Shown here in pieces: positions 55,787 through 64,000 of a DNA stretch of 64,000 bases; the stretch's first letter is position 1; each line of letters opens with the position of its first letter. Source of the stretch: Beta vulgaris subsp. vulgaris (taxonomy: Eukaryota; Streptophyta; Magnoliopsida; Caryophyllales; Amaranthaceae). The notes below the pieces were generated by a model, which worked only from the letters and a program-made list of their open reading frames with translations, searched no databases and was not told where the DNA came from. Position numbers and translations under genes: made by a program. Location of the stretch: NCBI RefSeq assembly GCF_026745355.1, contig NC_079202.1, positions 39,764,543-39,828,542 of the forward strand, read 5' to 3'.

Positions 55787-57150
55787 TGTTGAACCCTAGT
55801 TTTGATAATGACAAAGAAACAAAGGAATAAACTAAGTAGTGAACTAATGAATTATTTAAGTGTATGGTGTCTAAGGTATCAATGCAAGGAACTGGGAGAA
55901 TACAAAGTCAATGAAGAAGTCAAGAGAGGATTTCAAAGGCTAAGTAAAGAAGTTTCTATGTTGATACTGGAGCAAGCATTGGATCAAGAATAATAGAAGC
56001 TAGGCGTTTTATTTTCTAGTTCCAATGTAAAGGAACAAAGAAAGAATGGTAAGGAACTGTGGCAGAATATTTGAGAATGAAGCGTTTGTTCCTCTGTAAG
56101 GAACAAACTCAGTGGCACTTAGTAAATATGTTAAAGGAACTGAACTGATATAAGGAACTAGACTTAGGCGTGTACTTAGTGTAACGGTTAAAAGATAATG
56201 GAGTAAGTCATGCCTAGATTATAGGAAATTAGTTATTTCTAATTTCAAATGATAAAATCAGTTTTAAAAAGAAAATCTGTTTTGGAAAGATATTATTTTT
56301 CGGAAAATAAGAAAATAAATATCCGGTTGTTAGAAAGATTTTATTTTAAAGATATTATTTTCTTAAAAATTAGAAATTCAGATTTAAAGATAAAAAGAGT
56401 TTATAAAACTGATTTTCGGATAATGTTGAAGGAACTCCTTATTTAGGAGTAATGGGCTGCATTTTATCCACGTTCATTTATAGTTCATGGGATCATGGAC
56501 ATGATGTAAAACGTGTTCCTTAGGGGAAGGAAACATCATGGGTAAATGGATTAAAACGTTGTACTCTAACATTAATCCCACGTTCTTCATGATTACCACT
56601 ATAAATATAGAAGTCTAGATAAGTTCCAAAGTGTGTCTGACTAAGTAATTAAGTGAGTTTAACTTATTTAGTGTCAGTGCCTTCATTCTCTCATAATAGC
56701 CATTTGTTCTTTGCCTTCTTACTCTAATTCACTAGCTTATTTCGATCAATTGTATTTGTTTTTGGGGTAGGGAACTTTGAGTGAAGTTCTGTAAGAGAAA
56801 GGCTTTGAGTGAAGCTTGAATGTGTGAGAAAACTTCGAGTGAAGTTAAGAGGAACTGCTGTTAAGGGAACAGTGGTTCAGGAACTTGAGTTTCGGAACTC
56901 AAGGTAGGGCTCGAGTTAGAATTAGGTTGTAACAGAGTTGTTTGGCCTAATTAGTGAAAGTGTTGAGTTTAAAATCCGTAGTGGTCGAGGTTGTTTCTTC
57001 TTGTTGGGCCCAAGAAGTTTTTCCTCGTAAAAATCCCTTGTGTTTCTTTAGCTTGTTTATTCGTTTAAGTTTTAATTTCCGCAAAAAGTTACGTTTATTT
57101 CTACACCTACAATTCACCCCACCTCTTGTAGTGTTCCTAGGGAAATAACA
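55787..57150 (+). mobile_element. Ty1/copia-type LTR (solo or one-ended)
   Basis: It starts TGTTGAACCCTAG and ends with CACCTCTTGTAGTGTTCC then AAATAACA, wording typical of plant copia LTRs. It is 1364 bp. On the left it abuts Athila gag; on the right it abuts satellite DNA, with no primer site after it. The flanking pentamers (GCTCG and GGCCC) do not match, so it is not a simple solo LTR. The ORFs inside are without domains. Confidence 0.7.
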
Positions 57151-60100
57151 GGCCCAAATTACGATTTTGGGCCAAGATGAGCATGAAACGGACGCGAAAA
57201 ATCGGACTTCAAGGAATTCAGCTTCTGAGCTCACGAACCCCATAGAAATGGTAAAAAAACATGTCAGGCTTTGGAATCGCTCAATTTTGATGTCCGAGCT
57301 AGGAGTTAGGCCCAAATTACGATGTTGGCCAAGATGAGCAGGAAAAGACACGAAAAATCGGACTTCAACGAATTCAGCTTCTGAGCTCACGAACCCTTAG
57401 AAATGGTAAAAAAACATATCAGGCTTTGAATCGCTCAATTCTGATGTCCGAGCTAGGAGTTAGGCCCAAATTACAATTTTGGGCCAAGATAAACAGGAAA
57501 CAGACACGAAAAATCGACTTCATAGAATTCAGCTTTGAGCTCACGAACCCCTTAGAAATGGTAAAAAAACAATTCAGGCTTTGGAATCGCTCAATTCTGA
57601 TGTCCGAGCTAGGAGTTAGGCCCAAATTACGATTTTGGGCCAAGATGAGCATGAAACGACGCGAAAAATGGACTTCAACGAATTCAGCTTCTGAGCTCAC
57701 GAACCCTTAAAATGGTAAAAAAAACATTCAGGCTTTTGAATCGCTCAATTATGATGTCCGAGCTAGGAGTTAGGCCCAAATTACAATTTTGGGCCAAGAT
57801 GACAGGAAACAGACACGAAAAATCGGACTTCAACAAATTCAGCTTTTAAGCTCACGAACCCTTAAGAAATGGTAAAAAAAACAATTCAGGCTTTGAATCG
57901 CTCAATTCAGATGTCCGAGCTAGGAGTTAGGCCCAAATTACGATTTTGGGCCAAGATGAGCATGAAACGTACGTGAAAAATTGGACTTCAACGAATTCAA
58001 CTTCTGAGCTCACAACCCCTTAGAAATGGTAAAAAAAACATTGTCAGGCTTTGAATCGCTCAATTCTGATGTCCGAGCTAGGAGTTAGCCCAAATTACAT
58101 TTGGGCCAAGATGACAGGAAACAGACACGAAAAATCAGACTTCAACGAATTCAGCTTTTGAGCTCACGAACCCCTTAGAAATGGTAAAAAAAACATTTCA
58201 GGCTTTTGAATCGCTCAATTTCATGTCCGAGCTAGGAGTTAGGCCCAAATTACGATTTTGGCCAAGATGAGCATAGAAACGACACGAAAAATCGACTTCA
58301 ACAAAATTCAGCTTCTGAGCTCCGAACCCCTTAGAGATGGTAAAAAAACATTTCAGGCTTTTGAATCGCTCAATTCTGATGTCCGAGCTAGGAGTTAGGC
58401 CCAAATTACGATTTTGGGCCAAGATGAGCANNNNNNNNNNNNNNNNNNNNNNNNNNNNNNNNNNNNNNNNNNNNNNNNNNNNNNNNNNNNNNNNNNNNNN
58501 NNNNNNNNNNNNNNNNNNNNNNNNNNNNNNNNNNNNNNNNNNNNNNNNNNNNNNNNNNNNNNNNNNNNNNNNNNNNNNNNNNNNNNNNNNNNNNNNNNNN
58601 NNNNNNNNNNNNNNNNNNNNNNNNNNNNNNNNNNNNNNNNNNNNNNNNNNNNNNNNNNNNNNNNNNNNNNNNNNNNNNNNNNNNNNNNNNNNNNNNNNNN
58701 NNNNNNNNNNNNNNNNNNNNNNNNNNNNNNNNNNNNNNNNNNNNNNNNNNNNNNNNNNNNNNNNNNNNNNNNNNNNNNNNNNNNNNNNNNNNNNNNNNNN
58801 NNNNNNNNNNNNNNNNNNNNNNNNNNNNNNNNNNNNNNNNNNNNNNNNNNNNNNNNNNNNNNNNNNNNNNNNNNNNNNNNNNNNNNNNNNNNNNNNNNNN
58901 NNNNNNNNNNNNNNNNNNNNNNNNNNNNNNNNNNNNNNNNNNNNNNNNNNNNNNNNNNNNNNNNNNNNNNNNNNNNNNNNNNNNNNNNNNNNNNNNNNNN
59001 NNNNNNNNNNNNNNNNNNNNNNNNNNNNNNNNNNNNNNNNNNNNNNNNNNNNNNNNNNNNNNNNNNNNNNNNNNNNNNNNNNNNNNNNNNNNNNNNNNNN
59101 NNNNNNNNNNNNNNNNNNNNNNNNNNNNNNNNNNNNNNNNNNNNNNNNNNNNNNNNNNNNNNNNNNNNNNNNNNNNNNNNNNNNNNNNNNNNNNNNNNNN
59201 NNNNNNNNNNNNNNNNNNNNNNNNNNNNNNNNNNNNNNNNNNNNNNNNNNNNNNNNNNNNNNNNNNNNNNNNNNNNNNNNNNNNNNNNNNNNNNNNNNNN
59301 NNNNNNNNNNNNNNNNNNNNNNNNNNNNNNNNNNNNNNNNNNNNNNNNNNNNNNNNNNNNNNNNNNNNNNNNNNNNNNNNNNNNNNNNNNNNNNNNNNNN
59401 NNNNNNNNNNNNNNNNNNNNNNNNNNNNNAGGAAACAGACCGAAAAATGACTTCAAGAATTCAGCTTTTGAGCTCACGAACCCCAGAAATGGAAAAAAAC
59501 AATTCAGGCTTTGAATCGCTCAATTTAATGTCCGAGCTAGGATTAGGCCCAAATTACGATTTTGGGCCAAGATGATCATGAAACGGACGCAAAAAATCGA
59601 ACTTCAACGAATTCAGCTTCTGAGCTCACGAACCCCTTAGAAATGGTAAAAAAAACATTCAGGCTTTGAATCGCTCAATTATGATGTCCGAGCTAGGAGT
59701 TAGGCCCAAATTACGATTTTGGGCCAAGTGAGCATGAAACGAAGCGAAAAATCGGACTTCAACGAATTCAGCTTCTGAGCTCACGAACCCCTTAGAAATG
59801 GTAAAAAAAACATGTCAGGCTTTGGAATCGCTCAATTCTGATGTCCGAGCTAGGAGTTAGGCCCAAATTACGATTTGGGCCAAGATGAGCAGGAAACAGA
59901 CGCGAAAAATCGACTTTAACGAATTCAGCTTTTGAGCTCACGAACCCCTTAGAAATGATAAAAAAACATTCAGGCTTTTGAATCGCTCAATTCTGATGTC
60001 CGAGCTAGGAGTTAGGCCCAAATTACGATTTTGGGCCAAGATGAGCATGAAACGGACGCGAAAAATGGACTTCAACGAATTCAGCTTTGAGCTCACGAAC

Positions 60101-63100
60101 CCCTTAGAAATGGTAAAAAAACATTCGGCTTTTGAATCGCTCAATTTGATGTCCGAGCTAGGAGTTAGGCCCAAATTACGATTTTGGCCAAATGAGAAGA
60201 CGACGACGAAAAATGGCTTCAACGAATTCAGTTTCTGAGCTCACGAACCCTTAGAAATGGTAAAAAAAACATTCAGGCTTTTGAATCGCTCAATTATGAT
60301 GTCCGAGTAGGAGTTAGGCCCAAATTACGATTTTGGGCCAAGATGACTGAAACAAACACGAAAAATCGACTTGAAGTGAATTCAGCTTCTGAGCTCACGA
60401 ACCCTTAGAAATGGTAAAAAAACAATTCAGGCTTTGAATCGCTCAATTCTGATGTCCGAGCTAGGATTAGGCCCAAATTACGATTTGGGCCAAGATGAGC
60501 AGAAACGACGCGAAAAATCGGCTTCAAGAATTCAGTTCTGAGCTCACGAACCCCTTAGAAATGGTAAAAAAAACATGTCAGGCTTTGAATCGCTCAATTC
60601 TGATGTCCGATAGGAGTTAGGCCCAAATTACGATGTTGGCAAGATGAGCAGGAAAGACACGAAAAATCGACTTCAACGAATTCAGCTTCTAGCTCACGAA
60701 CCCTTAGAAATGGTAATAAAAACAATTCAGGCTTTTGAATCGCTCAATTCTGATGTCCGAGCTAGGAGTTAGCCCAAATTACATGTTTGGGCCAAGATGA
60801 CAGAAACAGACACGAAAAATCGACTTCAAAATTCAGCTTTTGAGCTCACGAACCCCTTAAGAATGGTAAAAAAAACAATTCAGGCTTTGGAATCGCTCAA
60901 TTCTAATGTCCGAGCTAGGATTAGGCCCAAATTACGATTTTGGGCCAAGATGAGCAAGAAACGGTGCTAAAATTGGACTTCAACGAATCAGCTTCTGAGC
61001 TCACGAACCCCTTAGAAATGGTAAAAAAAACATTCAGGCTTTTGAATCGCTCAATTATGATGTCCGAGCTAGGAGTTAGGCCCAAATTACGTGATTGGGC
61101 CAAGATGACAGAAACAGACACGAAAAATCGGACTTTAACGAATTCAGCTTTTGAGCTCACGAACCCCTAGAAATGGTAAAAAAAACAATTCAGGCTTTTG
61201 AATCGCTCAATTCTTAGGCCCAAATTACGATTTTGGGCCAAGATGAGCATGAACCGACGCGAAAAATGGACTTCAACGAATTCAGCTTCTGAGCTCACGA
61301 ACCCCTTAGAAATGGTAAAAAAAACATTCAGGCTTTTGAATCGCTCAATTTTGATGTCCGAGCTAGGAGTTAGACCCAAATTACGATTTGGGCCAAGATG
61401 ACAGGAAACAGACACGAAAAATCGGACTTTAACGAATTCAGCTTTTGAGCTCACGAACCCCTTAAGAATGGTAAAAAAAACAATTCAGGCTTTTGAATCG
61501 CTCTAATTCAATGTCCGCACTAGGAGTTAGGCCCAAATTACGATTTTGGGCCAAGATGAGCATGAAACGGACACGAAAAATCGGACTTCAACGAATTCAG
61601 CTTCTGAGCTCAGAACCCCTTAGAAATGGTAAAAAAAACATTTAGGCTTTTGAATCGCTCAATTATGATGTCCGAGCTAGGAGTTAGGCCCAAATTACAT
61701 GTTGGGCCAAGTTGATCAGGAAACAGACACGAAAAATCGGACTTTAACGAATTCAGCTTTTGAGCTCACGAACCCCAAAGAAATGGTAAAAAAAACAATT
61801 CAGGCTTTTGAATCGCTCAATTCAGATGTCCGGGGTAGGAGTTAGGCCCAAATTACGATTTTGGGCCAAGATGAGCATGAAACGGATACAAAAATCGGAC
61901 TTAACGAATTCAGCTTCTGAGATCACGAACCCCTTAGAAATGGTAAAAAAAACATATTACGCTTTTGAATCGCTCAATTCTGATGTCCGAGCTAGGAGTT
62001 ATGCCCAAATTACATGTTTGGCCAAGATGATCAGAAACAGACACGAAAAATGACTTCAAGAATTCAGCTTTTGAGCTCACGAACCCCTAAGAAAGGTAAA
62101 AAAACAATTCAGGCTTTGAATCACTCAATTCTGTTGTCCGAGCTAGGATTAGGCCCAAATTACGATTTTGGGCCAAGAAGACATGAAACGGACGCGAAAA
62201 ATGGACTTCAACGAATTCAGCTTCTGAGCTCACGAACCCCTTAGAAATGGTAAAAAAAAAACATTCAGGCTTTTGAATCGCTCAATTATGATGTCCGAGC
62301 TAGGATTTAGGCCCAAATTACGATTTTGGGCCAAGATGAGCATGAAACGACGCGAAAAATGTGACTTCAACGAATTCACTTCTGAGCTCACGAACCCCTT
62401 AGAAATGGTAAAAAAAACATTCAGGCTTTTGAATCGCTCAATTCTGATGTCCGAGCTAGGAGTTAGGCCCAAATTACGATTTTGGGCCAAGTTGAGCATG
62501 AAACGAACGCGAAAAATCGGACTTCAACGAATTCAGCTTTTGAGCTCACGAACCCCTTAGAAACGGTAAAAAAACATTTCAGCTTTGAATCGCTCAATTC
62601 TGATGTCCGAGCTAGGAGTTAGGCCCAAATTACAATGTTGGGCCAAGATGAGCAGGAAACAGACACGAAAAATCGGACTTCAACGAATTCAGCTTCTAAG
62701 CTCACGAACCCTTTAGAAATAAAAAAACAATTCAGGCTTTTGAATCGCTCAATTCTAATGTCCGAGCTAGGAGTTAGGCCCAAATTACGATTTTGGGCCA
62801 AGATGACATGAAACGGACGCGAAAAATCGGACTTCAACGAATTCAGCTTTTGAGCTCACGAACCCCTTAGAAATGGTAAAAAAACATTTCGGCTTTTAAT
62901 CGTAATTTTGAGTTCCGAGCTAGGAGTTAGCCCAAATTACAATTTTGAGCCAAATGAGAAGGACATGACGAGAAAAATTGGCTGCAAGAATTCAGCTTCT
63001 GAGCTCACAACCCCTTAAAAAATGGTAAAAAAAACATGTCAGGCTTTAGAATCGCTCAATTCTGATGTCCGATAGGAGTTACGCTCAAATTACGAGTTGG

Positions 63101-64000
63101 GCCAAGATGACAGGAAACAAACACGAAAAATCGTACTTAAGAATTCAGCTTCTGAGCTCACAACCTTTAGAAATGATAAAAAAACAATTCAGGCTTTGTA
63201 ATCGCTCAATTCTATGTCCGAGCTAGGAATTAGGCCCAAATTACGATTTTGGGCCAAGATGAGCATGAAACGGACGCGAAAAATCGGACTTCAACGAATT
63301 CAGTTTCTGAGCTCACGAACCCCTAGAAATGGTAAAAAAAACATGTCAGGCTTTGGAATCGCTCAATCTGATGTCCGAGATAGGAGTTAGGCCCAAATTA
63401 CGATGATGGGCCAAGATGAGCAGGAAAAGACACGAAAAATCGACTTCAACGAATTCAGCTTCTGAGCTCACGAACCCCTTAGAAATGTAAAAAAACAATT
63501 CAGGCTTTTGAATCGCTCAATTCTGATGTCCGAGCTAGGAGTTAGTCCCAAATTACATGTTGGGCCAAGATGATCAGAAACAGACACGAAAAATCGGACT
63601 TCAATAAATTCAGCTTTTGAGCCACGAACCCCTAAGAAATGTAAAAAAAACAATTCAGGCTTTGGAATCGCTCAATTCTAATGTCCGAGTTAGGATTTAG
63701 GCCCAAATTACGATTTTGGGCCAAGATGAGCATGAAACGGACGCGAAAAATGGACTTCAACGAATTCAGTTTCTGAACTCACGAACCCCTTAGAAATGGT
63801 AAAAAAAACATTCAGCTTTTGAATCGCTCAATTATGATGTCCGAGCTAGAGTTAGCCCCAAATTACAATGTTGGGCCAAGATGAGCAGGAAACAGACACG
63901 AAAAATCGGACTTCAACGAATTCAGCTTTTGAGCTCACGAACCCTAAGAAATGGTAAAAAAAACAATTCAGGCTTTTGAATCGCTCAATTCTGATGTCCG
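57151..64000. repeat. ~156-bp satellite DNA array
   Basis: Monomers of 154-158 bp repeat head to tail from 57151 to the window end, about 37 of them readable. Each holds a GGCCCAAATTACGATTTTGG-type palindrome-like start, CGAAAAATCGGACTTCAACG, GAGCTCACGAACCCC, TTGAATCGCTCAATT and GATGTCCGAGCTAGGAG. Two variants (ATGAAACGGACGCG and GGAAACAGACACG) mostly alternate, giving a ~312-bp dimer. Open frames on both strands (MSELGVRPKLRFWAK and others) are by-products of a period near a multiple of three. Such arrays are usually (peri)centromeric or subtelomeric heterochromatin. Confidence 0.93.
58431..59429. other. Assembly gap in the satellite array
   Basis: 999 consecutive N lie inside the satellite, with a monomer broken on each side. 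The true length is unknown; long ORFs spanning it are meaningless. Confidence 1.

Noticed and set aside
56947..63653. Many 60-412-codon ORFs with MSELGVRPKLRFWAK-like repeats
   Set aside because: Satellite monomers read through on both strands; the largest contain the N gap.

Overview
This is nuclear DNA of a flowering plant, probably a eudicot. It has a multi-exon LAZ1-type gene, plant LTR-retrotransposon lineages (Tekay-type chromovirus, Athila, Ty1/copia), a plant L1 LINE with an RNase H tail, many MITEs, and a long satellite array. I cannot name the species; Caryophyllales is only a guess.

Layout. 1-702: pieces of a mariner-like transposase (minus strand), leaving the window on the left. 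2376-3465: a compact small-nucleolar-RNA cluster (minus strand) with a telo-box/site II promoter; several guide segments match 18S or 25S rRNA. 4166-9397: a MITE field with Stowaway, Mutator-like foldback, PIF/Harbinger-like and hAT elements, most with recognisable target-site duplications (TSDs). 9848-15742: the only clear protein-coding host gene, an eight-exon LAZ1/TMEM184-like membrane protein (minus strand) whose splice phases all agree. 18415-29141: a decayed Tekay-type Ty3/gypsy element with a 2.85-kb 5' LTR, Met-tRNA primer site, broken gag-pol and a truncated 3' LTR. A CACTA-like element interrupts its reverse transcriptase. 29142-31030: a pentanucleotide microsatellite invaded by a Stowaway MITE, a SINE and a Mutator-like element that carries an ankyrin gene fragment. 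31855-34389: a solo LTR with a perfect TSD. 35018-43788: a near full-length L1 LINE with a 14-bp TSD, split by a second CACTA-like element. 44080-44640: a copia-type LTR remnant. 44914-55786: a minus-strand Athila-type element with a large intact extra ORF. 55787-57150: a copia-type LTR. 57151-64000: a ~156-bp satellite array with an assembly gap.

The window therefore runs from a genic segment (snoRNA cluster, LAZ1 gene) into nested retrotransposons and then satellite DNA, as at a pericentromeric border. No host pathway links the genes; snoRNAs serve rRNA modification and LAZ1 is a membrane protein. The most unusual signals are the snoRNA cluster, which contains no usable ORF, and a row of about nine hairpins in the Tekay-type LTR whose stems vary while the GGTATG loop stays fixed.
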